Source: Seiridium cupressi (Eukaryota > Ascomycota > Sordariomycetes > Amphisphaeriales > Sporocadaceae). From it: a stretch of 64,000 bases of DNA. The position numbers and the translations under genes were made by a program. Each line of letters starts with the position of its first letter. Within the stretch, counting starts at the first letter, position 1. A model generated the notes under the pieces. That model had not been told where the DNA came from, ran no database searches, and was given only the letters and a program-made list of their open reading frames with translations. This document shows positions 13,314-25,359 of this stretch, piece by piece. The stretch lies in NCBI GenBank assembly GCA_036674765.1, contig JARVKI010000034.1, forward strand, positions 124,001-188,000. Reading direction: 5' to 3'.

Positions 13314-15851
13314 ATGGAAAACGCTGCAGAAGTTGATGACTGGAGTGACGATGGCGGCGATGCCCTCTACCTTGGAGACATTGCCCATTCCAAGACCCTT
13401 CATCTTGGCCTGCGAGCAAACTATGCTCCTTGGGAGCCCTGGCAGGCATTCCGCGAGCTCGTGCAAAACTGGTAAGCAGGCGCGTTTTACAAAGGGAGTC
13501 CTCTCGTGAACTAATCGTGACCCAGGCGTGACGGCATTATTCAATCCTTCGACTTAGACGAGGACACCTTCGAAGTTATCCATGAAGATAACTCGCGCCC
13601 GGGCCAAGATGAGATTCTCTATAAGGTTGCCCGGCCCGGCAGCGTTCCTCGTGAATGGTTTGGCTACATCCGATTCACTGGCAAGTACGGCACTGGCTCT
13701 GTTGAGATCGTTAACCGCAAGGCAACCATTGAACCCTGGCATCTGGACTTGGGCGGCACTACCAAGACAGGGGTGGACAACCAAGCTGGTCAGCATGGCG
13801 ATGGCCTTAAAGTTGCGCTCTTGGCCTTCTTGAGAAAACCGCAAAGCCTCTCCGTCCGTTGCCTTACTGGTGGTTTTTCATGGAACTTCAATTTCAACAC
13901 ATCTGGCAAACTTGTAGCCCGGCTGTTCCGACGTAATCAGAGCAAGACTCTTAAAGAACTGACAGGAGTAGAGACTGCTCATCGCAACGGACTTATACCT
14001 TTCATCCCGAATTTTGCGGAGGACGTCATTTTCGTCATCGGCAAGGAGTTTCAGATCAGAGATGGCATCGACAAGAAAACATTGTGGTCGGCAAAAGTTG
14101 GTTGGGACGAGTTTATTGGCTGGACCAAAGCAGCCCTATTCCTGAAGACTGTCAATCAAGACCAAATCGTCAAAACGTCGGCTGGCGACCTTCTCTTGGA
14201 CCCGTCGCTGAAAGGCAGAATCTACCTCAAGGGCCTGCTTCTCAAAGAGTCCGTTGACCTAACAAGGGGCCTAAACTCGGCTAGCATGAGTGGGAAGCCT
14301 CTTCGATATGGTTACAACTTCGCAGAGGGCACTACCAACCGCGATAGGCAATCTGTAGCCGATGCCCACGAAGAATCCCAAAATATTCAGGAAGTATGGT
14401 CACACGCACTCGAAGAACGCGGCGACCTCATAGGTGGATTGCATGACATGCTCAACTCAAGCAACCCCCAATATGCCGATGTGTCGATGGCCGAGGATAC
14501 CATGACTGGCAACACAGTGATGCGTCTTAAGGATTACCTCTTTTCAGGAGAGAACAGTAAGAAGTGGTATTATTCCCCTTCGGCGAAAACTGAGGTAGGT
14601 CTTGAACAGTCATGTGGAGATCTTATATCTGACATGTCTTCAGAACCGCAGACTTTTGCAGGTGATCCGTGGTCTCCGTTGCGAGGGTGCTCAACTAGGG
14701 GACTCGTACTGGCGCATCCTTGATTCACGAAACGTAGTCAGAACAGCCGAAGATGAGCAGGCGAAGCGGTTCCTGGCTTCTATGGAGATTTCGATTCCCG
14801 AAACTTTGTTCGCTAACGAAGTAGACCGGCTGCTCCGTTCAGCTTTTCGCTCATGTCATCAGACGGTCGGCATCACCATTCGGTGTGTGAGAGGAGGTGA
14901 CATGGATCTCCTATCCATGTATAACAGGGACAAGGATGAGGTGAGGATTCACGAAAGTTGGCTCAGCAAGGAAGACGCTGCTGTCGAACTTGGCCTTGAC
15001 CTAAAAATTCCTGAGGCTACAGTGGCGCTGCACACGGCGAAGCACCTCTTTGGAGACGTACTGCACCAAATGCCGGAAGAACTTTTCCCAGATTCCGGAA
15101 ACAACACACGAAAAGAACCAAGAGACCAGGAGAAGGTGCGTATCGAGCAGCGCATGCTAGAATACCGGCAACTCAAACATGGACTCAAGGTTTTCGTAAA
15201 GATCGACTATCCAACGTCCAAGCTAGTTGTCCAGTGGAACGAGCAGGTCGAACATGAGCTCGACTCAGATGTTCTCATACAGGTCCACCGTGTGTCTACA
15301 TGTGCTCCAAGATTCACGAATATCTTATTAGGAGGAGAGGGTAAGCCTATCACAATGGTCATGGTGAAGTTTGGGGAAATACTCACAGCACTTAGTGAAA
15401 ACGTGTCCAAACCGTTGCAGCCTGGAACTTGCCGCCGATTTTGATACAGGATGGGTGAGGTTTACAGGCAACGACTTGAAAGTGGGAGAGGAGGACTTCG
15501 CGGTTGCTGTAAAGGGCCCCGACGACTGCGATGATTCTTTCGTCGCCATATCCGAGAACACTTGCAAGATGATCGGACCGGGAGTGAAGCCTGAGCCCGT
15601 GCCGAAGAACGAGAAATATAGTATGTGACGTGCTATACCAAGCTTATATTAGAGTGCTGACAACTTCCTTAGCTGTGGGCGGCAAGCTTGAGAGTCTGGA
15701 TATCATGAAACCTCGAGACTGGTACGACGCCACTAATGATGCTGGCAAGAAGGGCGTCATTGGTCTCATTAAACCTGCCCAAGTTACAGGTTCTAAGAGA
15801 GCGCGAACCAAATCATCGTCGTCGGTTTCTACCCCCAGGAAAAAGACTTGA
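13314..15851 (+). CDS. GHKL (HSP90/MORC-like) ATPase-domain protein, uncharacterised
   Basis: Five exons (13314-13471, 13526-14594, 14662-15340, 15396-15620, 15673-15851) give 769 codons with canonical junctions throughout. The N-terminal third resembles a GHKL ATPase. An N-box-like helix 'FRELVQNWRD' lies at residues 46-55 (Glu48, Asn52, Asp55). 'DLGGTTKTG' at 127-135 stands where the first glycine motif is expected, and 'GQHGDGLKVA' at 141-150 is a clear second glycine box (GxxGxGLK). After it come about 450 residues I cannot place in a family, containing His/Cys positions such as 'VKTCPNRC'. The C-terminal tail is basic (KRARTKSSSS...PRKK) and could be a nuclear signal. Family-level expectation is ATP-driven dimerisation, as in MORC, MutL and HSP90. 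The biological role is unknown. The ATG follows GTCAAC and is the first in frame with exon 1. Confidence 0.75.
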
Positions 15852-16343
15852 GACAAATATGCATGAATGTATTTGAGAACATGATTCGCGGTTATGGAGA
15901 CGTAAATGAGCATAGGGATGAAGAACTGGTCTTGTCTCCGCCCTCATACCGGGCCCGAAGACGCGCGGTGCGCTGTGATTACATCAATCGTCGCGTTGCT
16001 ACTTAGATATTTGATTTGTTTGAGAACAAGACTGAGTATACCTTTATGAGACCAGAAAGTCAAGTGATAATATGCCCATAGATAGGGTTCATTATTTGTG
16101 GGGCAGAACCTTGTACCTTGTGGCCGTGCGCCTACATCATCGCAGATGGTCCGATCAATTAAAAAAGTTCCCCAACGCGACTCACCCGACCGACGCGAAT
16201 CCTACATCTCGACTGCAGGCTGCGAATTTGGCACAGACACCACCAAAACGGCCTCACACTCACCAGCGGTCAACATCTATGGAGAGCTCTCATTCGTGAC
16301 GACATAGCGAACGACAGTAGTGCATTGACGCGACACTGGTGTA
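15852..16343. other. Intergenic region between the GHKL-like gene and VPS72
   Basis: I see only the 3' region of the upstream gene and the promoter of the downstream gene. Both genes run in the + direction. No further open frame is convincing. Confidence 0.5.
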
Positions 16344-18972
16344 ATGATGGCGGCCGAGGGGGCGGAGCAGCGCATGTCGCTAGACCGAGAAGAAGAGAAG
16401 AACGAATCAGTATCTAGCAGCGAATCCGAAAACTCAGACGACGATGGGGAAGAGGCGCCACAGGTCGAATGGCTTGCGACAACTCGAGCGAAGCGGTCGA
16501 CTGCGGGAAACCGTATGAAGTCGATGCTAGCTGCTGAAGAACCGGATGACGAACTCGAACTACTCTTTGCCGAAGATGAAGATGACGCAGGCTTCTCGGA
16601 TGTCGATGGTGGCGACTCAGATGTGCACATGGACTCTTCGTCCGATGACGAAGACGCCCAAGCACAGGGCGACGAAGACGAGGGCGAGCGGGAGCTCCAG
16701 AAGCAGGCTCGAGAGCGGAAACTGGCGGCCCGTAAGCGCAAGGCACAGGAAGCCATACCGGTCAAGTTCAGGAAGAAGGCCAGAGTAGACCCGACAATTA
16801 CCGACTCGTCTGCGTCAACACCGGCGCCGAGGCCCAAGAAAAAATCGGAAAGGGCGAGCTGGTTGCCAACGCCTGCAGACATGCCTACGAGAGCATCGAA
16901 ACGAGAGACCACAATGTTGAGCAAAGAAGCGCTACATCAGCAGATGGTAGAGAGAGAGGCAAAGCGTCTGAAGCAAGTCGAGGCTATGGAGCGCAAGGCC
17001 AAGAGGATGGAGGCCATGAAGAAACCTCCCATGACACAAGCAGAACGCCTGGCAGAAGCAGCTGTTATTGAGAAGAGGAATGCTAAGAGCTTAAACCGCT
17101 GGGAAGAGGCCGAGAAGCAGCGTGAGGAAGAGCGCAGAGCAAAGCTTGCCGCACTGAACAACAGACAACTGAGCGGGCCAGTAGTGACGTTCTGGAGCGG
17201 TATGGGCGAATGGGTTGAAGGAAAGCTCAAGCATCTTGGAAAACGTGTTACTATCGAAGAAAAACCTCTGAAGAAGCGTCTGTCTGTCCCAGGAGCCGGC
17301 AAGATATCCGAGACCGTCGGCCAGGAGGAGCATGCCAAGAACGAACCCAGCCAGGACACCAATGCATCTGCCGCGGCCGTTCCTGCAACGGTTACGAGCG
17401 ACAAGCCAACCAACATCTCTGAGCATCAAGAGAACGGGATCCGTGCAGATCCCCAAAAGACGGAAACACCAGATACTGCGACAAGCCCTACTCACGACGT
17501 CACAATGAATACTGCGTTGTCACCATCACCTCCGCGATCAGACAGCCAGCCTGAGAATTCAAAACAGGATGCGAAAGCGGCCGTGATAGCACAGCCAGAG
17601 CCTCAGGCACCCGTAGCTCCGGTCGAGGAGCCGACAGCCCCTGATATGAAATCCTCCGAGACTGAGCCTTCGAAAGCGCCACCACCAGAGTCAATTTCTT
17701 TGCAGTCAACACCCTCCAACACAAAATCTGTTGATATGAGGCCGCCAGACCTACAACCTCCCAGTAACGGTCCTTACACCACGAGCATGTTTGCACCTCC
17801 TGCACAGGCGCAGGGCCCGGTTATGAAACCTCCTGAGATGAAACCGCCATCTAATAGCTTCTTAGCACCACCTCCAGGTGCTACAAAGAGCGGGCTTAGC
17901 ATGCCTGTCCTTGGATACGCTCCGCCCCCTGGCCAGCCGTCGAATGTCCTAGCAGCGCCAAATGCGGCGCAAAGACAATCGCCTCTTTCTATGCCGCAAG
18001 CGAATGCACGGCCCCCTCCCCCTATTCCGCCGGCAGCGGCAAGGCCTACACTACCACCACAACGTGCAAACCCCGTGGCATCGGGAGCACATACAGGGAA
18101 ACCACCCCAGCCTTTGACGCAACCACCGCCAAAGCCACTGGGTACCTCCAAAGCGTCTCATACCAACGCTTCCAAGAAAGCCAAAGAACAACAGAGTATA
18201 CCTGATCTACCTCCTTCGCCTCGGCCGCCACCACCGGCGGATATGAAGGCTACCTGTAACTCTATCATCCTGCAAAACTTTGATGAGAACGCCATAGAAC
18301 AGAAGAGCGTACAGCAGCGTATTCTGTTTGGCAAAGAAACCGGCAAACTCGCAAGTGAGTGGAACATCCTTTCTAGTTTATAACTCGATTTATATTGATC
18401 AAATCTTAGAGCAAGCGCCACCGCCAAAGTGCATCATCACGAACAGGCCTGCGCGGTACAAGGATCCCAAGACAGGGCTGCCGTACTTTGATTCGAAGGC
18501 GTATAAAGAGATCCAGAAATTGCAACGAGGAGACTACAAATGGAGCAGGCTGGTCGGTGCATGGGTCGGAACTGGATCCTTTGCTGCGCAAGGAGTGCCG
18601 GATAGGTTTCTTGACCCTAGTGCCCCGGCACCAGTGAAGCCAGCACCACCTATCAAGCAAGAACCTGGTGCAACCCCCAAGCAGGACCCGCCAGCCGCTA
18701 CATCAACGTTGCCACCGGGATCAGCAGGAACTGCTCCCGTAAAAGATACACAGCCTGTGCAATCTGCTTCTGATCCACCAACTTCATCTATGCCCGCAGC
18801 TCCTGCTGCCAGTGTCACAGCATCACCGGTGACTGCTCCCGTGCTAGTTCAAGCAACAACACCAGCCGTGGATCCTCCGATGGCAACGACTCCAGCGACT
18901 TCGATCTCTCCAGGCCCGTCTTCGGCACCAGCACCTTCGTATATTCCTGCAAATCCAACGGCGGCAGTCTAA
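16344..18972 (+). CDS. VPS72: VPS72/YL1 family subunit of the SWR1 chromatin remodeller
   Basis: Two exons (16344-18354 and 18410-18972; GTGAGT...TTAG) give 857 codons. The N-terminal YL1 domain is clear. It has a Ser/Glu/Asp-rich start, 'LATTRAKRSTAGNRMKSML' and an acidic H2A.Z/H2B-binding stretch (residues about 65-120, many Asp/Glu). Basic coiled segments follow, to about residue 310 with 'GPVVTFWSGMGEW'. The YL1_C motif 'CIITNRPARYKDPKTGLPY' lies at about 676-695 in exon 2, followed by 'YKEIQKL' and 'YKWSRLVGAWVG'. Swc2/Vps72 binds the histone variant H2A.Z and nucleosome-free DNA for SWR1. The protein is larger than most YL1 proteins because of a Pro/Gln/Ser-rich middle (about 320-640) and a Pro/Ala-rich tail, both probably disordered. 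The middle contains repeated PPEMKPPS/MRPPDLQPPS-like motifs. Nuclear location is expected. Confidence 0.93.
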
Positions 18973-19199
18973 TCGAGGACTGCAGAGCTTCACGAATTGC
19001 TGCACATTGTGTAATTAAATGTAGATATGATCATGAGGAACGTCTCTTTGTATGAAGATAGATGGCCTGAAAATAGGCTGAAACGTCATTGGAAATGATG
19101 TCGCAAATACCAGTTGTACCAGACCCCCCTGAACACCAAAAACTCCCGAAATGCTATGGAAACAGCCAAGAATGCCTGTTCATCGGCCCTCCCTCAAGT

Positions 19200-19598
19200 C
19201 TACCTCTTCTTGTTCTTCTTGCGGTCACTGTATTTGGGGAAGACAATTTTCGAAGTCTTGCGCTTGGTGATGCGGTTCTTTGGGTTGCGCTTCGAGGCCG
19301 ATTTTGTGCTGTCGACGTCCATGGCAGCTAAGGAATGTTGATTAGACTCTGAGCATAACTAAAAAAGTACCAATTACTCACTATCGTCCTTGGTGGCATC
19401 TTGCGCTTTGGTCTCAGCCTCTTCGTCAACGATGTTCATTTCGTTCTCCTCGGGCTTTGGTGGTTTGGGTGCGGCAGCGACTTCAAGCAGCTTTGCGGAG
19501 AGGCGCTCCATACGAGCCTGCTCCACGGGCCCAAAGACCTTGGCCTTCAGGCGCTGGTTGTTGGCCTTGGTAGTACTAGCTCGCGAACTCTTTGCCAT
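19200..19598 (-). CDS. DUF2423 small basic protein (YBL028C-like)
   Basis: Two exons on the minus strand (19598-19382 and 19327-19200; GTGAGT...TTAG) give 114 codons. The N-terminus 'MAKSSRASTTKANNQRLKAK' followed by 'VFGPVEQARMERLSAKLLE' is the hallmark of the DUF2423 family, whose yeast member YBL028C is linked to ribosome biogenesis (from memory). The second exon supplies the conserved Lys/Arg-rich end 'NRITKRKTSKIVFPKYSDRK...KKR', typical of a nucleolar protein. I start at 19598 because the family begins with MAKS; an upstream in-frame ATG at 19658 would add 20 unrelated residues. The gene is transcribed divergently from the SUMO ligase gene. Confidence 0.9.
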
Positions 19599-20264
19599 GG
19601 TGACTGTATGTATTTGATTGGTACTGGGTGTTGGTCGGTCGTGCGTCCCAAGATTCACTGCGAAAGAAAGAGACGTGCAACTTTTTGGTGGGGCTTCTTA
19701 GTGGCGTTCGTCTAGAAAATCAAATTCATGGGCATTGAAAGTCGTTATCGTCCCGCGTATCAGTGCGCATCAATGAAGTTGGGGAAGACGCTAGGGACAA
19801 GGGTGGGCTTGCGGCGTTAAGAGTGGCTGCTGGGAACGGCAGGCGGTGAATTTTGTTGCCGCCCGACTCTCGACAGCGGCCTACCTTGAGCATCGACGGC
19901 GACGAGTGGTGATAGAATTGATTTTCAGCTTTAGCGGTATTACTCTTTATCTACTTATTGCCACCCATTCGCTGTTAATCCTTCTACTCGTCAGTCCTAC
20001 AATCCCGCGATGGAATGTTGATCGGACAGCTGTTCACTATATCCCTATTGCAGCAGCCTTTCGACGATATTGCCATCTAACCTGCTCACGTCTGGCCAGG
20101 CAGACAGCCATCGCTCAGGTTGCGCTGCTACGGGCTCGAACGTCGCAAATCGCCGGGAAGCCACGCCCCAAGGGGCCCGACCATCGAGCCTTCCTCATGC
20201 GGCGCTCAAAGTCGCGACCTAAGTGCCTTCTCAGTCGGTAGCAGCCGCAGGCCACCAGGTCACC
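19599..20264. promoter_or_regulatory. Divergent intergenic region between the DUF2423 and SUMO ligase genes
   Basis: About 670 bases separate the two divergent start codons, so both promoters must lie here. An open frame at 19846-20241 has no recognisable content and ends before the SIZ start. I cannot assign single factor sites with confidence. Confidence 0.45.
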
Positions 20265-22457
20265 ATGTCTTCTTCCCATTCGCGCGCTGAGATCGAGCAA
20301 CTGAAGGTCAAACTCAGCACACTTCTCAACAAACAACTACAGAACATATGTCAAGTCTGCGGGCTCAAGACGAGCGGCATCAAGGCGGATTTGCAGAGGC
20401 GCATCATATACGGTAAGGACAACCCATGGCACGCGATGCGAAAGATCGAATTTTGGGATTTGTGGATGATGGTTGTTAGGCATGGGCGCGCAAGTCCTTG
20501 ATCCGTTTTCTTGGGGCCAATAGTATTCGCTCGAACCCACTCCCGCAATCGAACCTCTTCGAGCTACAATATTTCCCACGTCAAGAGAGCTTCTGCTAAT
20601 TCGATTCTTTTCCCGCGCGCACAGCATTATACGAGCACAGCAGTTCCGATCCAGCAACATACGCACACATCAAAGAGTCGATAAATAACGTCATGGCCGG
20701 TTCAGGTCGTGGCAGTCATCATGCCAATGGCGCCTCGTCAGCTGGCGCCTTCGGCCGAGGGGCAGGCGGCTACAGCACCAACACCAACGGCAGCAGTCAC
20801 TTGTCGCCGAGCCCACATCTGCAGCCGCCCGCCTTTGGCCAGAGCGGCTTCTCGGGCTATGGTGGCGCCCAGGTTCGCGGCGGTGGTGGTGGATATGGAG
20901 GAGGCGCATCATCTGCTGCCGTGCCGCAGAGGCCCGGTATGGTGCCCCTCCGCCATTCTTCCCACGGCAATCTTCATGGGCTAATGAACCGACCAGCCCT
21001 CCAATTCAAGCCGAGCCCTTTCTACCGCATGGAACAGATGGTTGGCAGCGTAAAGACACTCGAAAGTAAGTGCGAGTTTAGTGTGGGCGGCGCATGGTTG
21101 TTCGTCCTCCAACTTCAAGATCTACGATGGATAGCATCTCGGTCCGGAAAACCGCTCGAGTCGAAATCGTCGCGTCTGTGCGGACGACTACAACACCATG
21201 CGCCCTCCTTATATTTTCACGTCAAGCTGACTGCAGTGTATAGTCATGTCCCAACATCGCAATTCCACAACCATCGCACTGAAGACTAGTGAACACCACG
21301 CTCTAACTCGTTGCGTGCTCGATAAGACCCTTCGAATCATGGTTTTCTGTGCTGGAGACGACCGTGGCTCCCAGGATATCTCTTTCCCTCACCAGTCAGA
21401 ACTCAAGGTGAACGGTGGTGAGATCAAGGCTAATCTCCGAGGACTCAAGGGCAAGGCAGGATCCACAAGGCCAGTCGATATAACCGACTCGTTGCGGCTA
21501 GACAAATCATCATACACGAACAACATCGAGTTCACGTATGCTCTGACCACTAAGGTGAAAAAGAACCAGAATAGCCAACTCCCTCAAGTGAGCATTGATT
21601 TTCTCTCCGGGTCCAAGTGGTGGCCATGCTCACACATCCCATAAACCTTGACTTGCGCTCGGCTCGCTCTTCACTAGAATAACCCGCACTGACATTTTGT
21701 GTAGAAGTTCTATTTTGCCATCTTCGTTTGCGAACTGATCCCTGTCAACGAATTAGTTGCAAGGATCAAAGGCAAAAAGATTCCCAAGGCCTCGGTTCTG
21801 AAGGAGCTCACGAAGGCGGCCAACGACCCCGACGTTGTTGCAACCTCACAGGTGCTCTCACTCAAATGTCCTCTGACGTACGGTCGGCTCAAGAACCCTT
21901 GCCGATCTACCATGTGCAGTCACATCCAGTGCTTCGATGTCACCTCGTATCTCTATCTACAGGAGCAGGGTCCACAATGGGTATGCCCCATCTGTAACCA
22001 CTCGGCTACCTTTGAGAATCTTGCCATCGACGAATACGTCAAAGATATTCTGGATAGAACGCACGAGGATACCGACCAGGTTACCATCGAGCCGGATGGC
22101 AAGTGGAGAACCGAAGCGCCGGCAGAACCTGAGCCTAAGCGGGCGAGAGTTTCAGCCGCTCATTCCATGTCAAGCATCAAGGTTGACGACGACGATGATA
22201 TTGTCGCACTTGATGATTTTAGTCCACCGAGCCGCCGCACTACGCAGACTCCGAACCGATCAACGCTCGGAACGCCTGCGGCCAATGGCTCCTCGTCAAC
22301 TCCCAGCGGTACCCGAAAGAGAACGGCAGAAGTCATCGATTTGACCCTTAGTAGCGACGACGAGGACGATGCGCCTATCAGGCCGCCGCCGAAGCGCCAA
22401 AACACAACTGTGCCTTCGGTTCCAGATTGGACTTTTCCTGCCCCGTTTCACAATTGA
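20265..22457 (+). CDS. SIZ1: SIZ/PIAS-type SUMO E3 ligase
   Basis: Four exons (20265-20412, 20625-21065, 21244-21587, 21705-22457) give 561 codons. A SAP DNA-binding helix pair lies at residues about 8-48 ('LSTLLNKQLQNICQVCGLKTSGIKADLQ', quoted in part). A Gly/Ser-rich linker follows, then a PINIT domain (about 175-340, 'LRIMVFCAGDD', 'FPHQSELKVNG'). The SP-RING at about 366-408 shows Cys366, Cys382, His384, Cys387 and the final CPIC pair Cys405/Cys408 that bind zinc and recruit Ubc9. A hydrophobic-plus-acidic SUMO-interacting motif 'VIDLTLSSDDEDD' sits at 521-533. The protein should attach SUMO to nuclear substrates. The junction into exon 3 uses TAG rather than the CAG seven bases earlier, because the CAG choice meets a stop. 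Confidence 0.95.
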
Positions 22458-23827
22458 TTGTCATGATGGATGAGGGAACGGAAAACAATTGCATAGGCGA
22501 GGCGTTAGTGGCAGGCATATTTTTATTTTAAGGGATAATGGTAAAACCCGGATTATACCACGAGAGTTCTTCCATCGGAAATGGAGGAAAACTACGGGGG
22601 CTGGCTTATGTATAAGGAGAGGCTTCACATGAGACGAGTTGCATAGATCTGCGATTCTCTTTGGTTTGCGGCTTGTCATTCAACACATATCCTTTGCCAT
22701 GGACACGACCAGCAAACGGATCATGTTGTATTGATATAGTTGCTCACGCTCCCGTTCTGGCTCCGAGGCTTGCTAGGGGTAGATGAGCGTTTGATTCCAG
22801 CCTTTCTCGGAAGTAGAGAAGCTGCTGATATGAAATAGCGTCATATTCAGGGCAGAAAGGCTGCAGTGGTTGCTGGACATGTTCACAAGAAGGCATGGGC
22901 CCAAAGGGAATGACGACATGTTATAGACAATGGACACGGTTGTTCTAATCACAAATGACTTCGGATCTTGAGAAGTATTGCTCGCCCCAGAATGTTAATA
23001 TGTCTTGTAGTACAGGCCTCTTCCATCCGGGGTCGCAATCATTCAGAGGGTAAGCTCAGGCAGATGTCGTCATAATACAGTGATCACTACTGATAATATG
23101 GGCTCAGTTCAGCAACAGTCACAATTTCCAGACTACGGTAACTTTGATAATAATGGTATCGACACAATAAATATCAAAGTACAGTCTGGTGAAGGGTGAA
23201 AGGCGAAAGGAACCAATGGACAACAGGCGAATTGTTTCTGCATTTGTTTGAGTAAACAGCATAGCCAATGATACGGGGGTTTTGACGCTTCTATACTCTT
23301 TGATTTATTTACCCAACCAAGTATACACATGCAGCCGGTGATACCTTAGACAACCTTGACCAATCGACCAAAAATCCCCTAAAACCGTAACCCGCATTAC
23401 GCTGGGAGACCCACCAGAGAGTTCTACCGTCTCCCCACAGCGCAATCAATTGGCCGCCCTCTGGCCCGCCGAGGCCAGAGAGCTTCAGCCCTATCCAAAC
23501 GTCAGTCAAGTCAACCTTCAGCCTCGACCCCTGCATCCAGACCCTCGGCTTCCTTCTCTCACCAACGCCAATGATACCCGCGAGTGCGCAAAGACGCAAC
23601 TGATACAACCAATCAGAATACCACGCTCAGAGCTCTTGCGCCAGTACACCCTGACAACACCCGACGGCCCCATCTCACGACCAAAAGGAAAAGAGGGAGC
23701 GAAAGACCCGAAGACGCAACATCTCCTCTTCCCATACCCGAGCGCGCGCTTCGCTCTCAATGCCCCGAAGCCGACCAGGACCAACACTACTACTATTAAT
23801 ATAAGCAACAACAACACTACCACTACC
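22458..23827. other. Intergenic region and TRS33 leader
   Basis: No gene is supported in this 1.4 kb. The part from about 23450 is open in the TRS33 frame, but it has no family similarity and the first family-like ATG is at 23828, so it is treated as promoter and leader. Confidence 0.45.
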
Positions 23828-24794
23828 ATGTCAACCTTTGACCAGCCGCTGCCGCCGTTCAACGCCTCGGACCCGTCGGCGTCGTTCCTGAACAGCTCGT
23901 GCCTCGACTTCCTGCTCATCGAGATCGTGCCCATGGCGTACCGGCTGGTGAGCGAGCTGGACGCCGCCGACATAGCCTCCTCGGACCGGGCAGCGGCGGC
24001 GGCATCGTCGACGGGCAAAGACGGCGTTGCCGCCGTCGCCGGGGGTACGAGCAGCAGCAGCACAGTCGCGGGAAGCGCTGCCGGGACGGCGGGGGCCGGC
24101 GGGAGCAGCACGAAGAAGCTGGACGACGAGGAGGAGAGGGACGCCGTGTTCTACCGACTGGAGACGCTGGGGTACCGGGTCGGACTGGGGCTAGTTGAGC
24201 GGTACGGCTCCCGTTTTGCAAAACCCATCCGTTTCGCGATTCCGGGACTATTCAGGCTAATTAGTGGACTTCTTTGGGTCACAGATTCTCGCGCGACCGG
24301 CCACGCTTCAACGATACGCTCGATGTGATCAAATTTCTCTGCAAGGACCTGTGGACGCTGGTCTTCAAGAAGCAGATCGACAACCTCAAGACGAATCACA
24401 GGGGCGTCTACGTGTTGACGGATAATATGTTCAGGCCATTGTCGAGGATGAGTACAGATGCGGGCGGTCAGGCGGTGGTGAGGGCGCAACCTGTAAGTCC
24501 TTCTCTCCCTCTCCGTCGAAGTGCGACTACAAAAGAATCAGCCAGGGAACCCAGAAAGGCTCAGCGATGTTTTCTTCTCCACCCCGAATTAGAAATCAGG
24601 GCTGGAGAGTGGCATTCAAATCTCGAATCGTGACAATCCCGTGCTAATTTAATTACTTCTAGTTCTTATGGTTTCCTTGCGGAATAGTAAGAGGCGCGCT
24701 CGCAGCATTAGGGATCAATGCCACGGTACAGGCTGAGTCCATTGAGCTACCAGGCGCCGTATTCCAGATTAAAACAATACCAGCAAAGTCATGA
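23828..24794 (+). CDS. TRS33: TRAPP complex subunit Trs33 (TRAPPC6 family)
   Basis: Three exons (23828-24201, 24285-24492, 24663-24794) give 237 codons. The Bet3-fold signature is spread over all three: 'LDFLLIEIVPMAYRL' in exon 1, 'VERFSRDRPRFNDTLDVIKFLCKDLW' (quoted in part) across the first junction, and the C-terminal core 'FPCGIVRGALAALGI...VFQIKT' in exon 3. Trs33 is a core subunit of TRAPP, the Golgi tethering complex that activates Ypt1/Ypt31-type Rab GTPases. A Ser/Ala/Gly-rich low-complexity insert of about 50 residues (about 50-97) interrupts the fold between the first helices and the 'DDEEERDAVFYRLETLGYRVG' segment. It explains the length above yeast-like cores. Confidence 0.92.
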
Positions 24795-25359
24795 AACCGA
24801 GTGTTAAGCGCTGGAAGTTGTTTGTAATAGAGAAAGAAGAGGTATCCGGGTAGCCAAAGCCTTTGCAGGGCGGCCCAGATCATTTTGTGGTTTCACATCG
24901 GGAGCGAACCGACGGCAAGCATTTAGAGCAGCACGGCGTACACGGCGTTGGCATTGGCGCTATTTACATAAATGAGCCTATTTACCATCCTATTCACAAT
25001 CCCTCCAGCCTGCCTACTGCATCCTGCACCCGTCCAATGACGCCATATTCCCCTCGCACTAATCTTCGGGTGTTGATGTTGATCGTCGGAGAGTCACGGT
25101 CTCTGACGGCAGAAATATCGAAGGGAGGAGGGAGGGGTAATACTCGGGGAATGGTCACTTCCAGGAGGAATCACTTCACAGCCTATGGAAAACAATTATC
25201 ATCAGTCATCATGAATCATTGATCGCTGTTTTACGTTTTGTCTTCGTTATACACAACGCCAAAGCTGGAAACCCTTGTGTGTCCCATGTTCCTTCAAGCA
25301 GGGAAAGGCGCGATTGACCACGTTTTCAACGTGCATTCAGCAAGGGGTTGGGGGATAAT
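24795..25359. other. Convergent intergenic region
   Basis: TRS33 (+) and the malate dehydrogenase gene (-) end toward each other here. No further gene is supported; the stretch should hold both 3' untranslated regions. Confidence 0.5.

Noticed and set aside
16277..16924. 215-codon Ser-rich frame on the minus strand
   Set aside because: Antisense shadow of the acidic N-terminus of VPS72.
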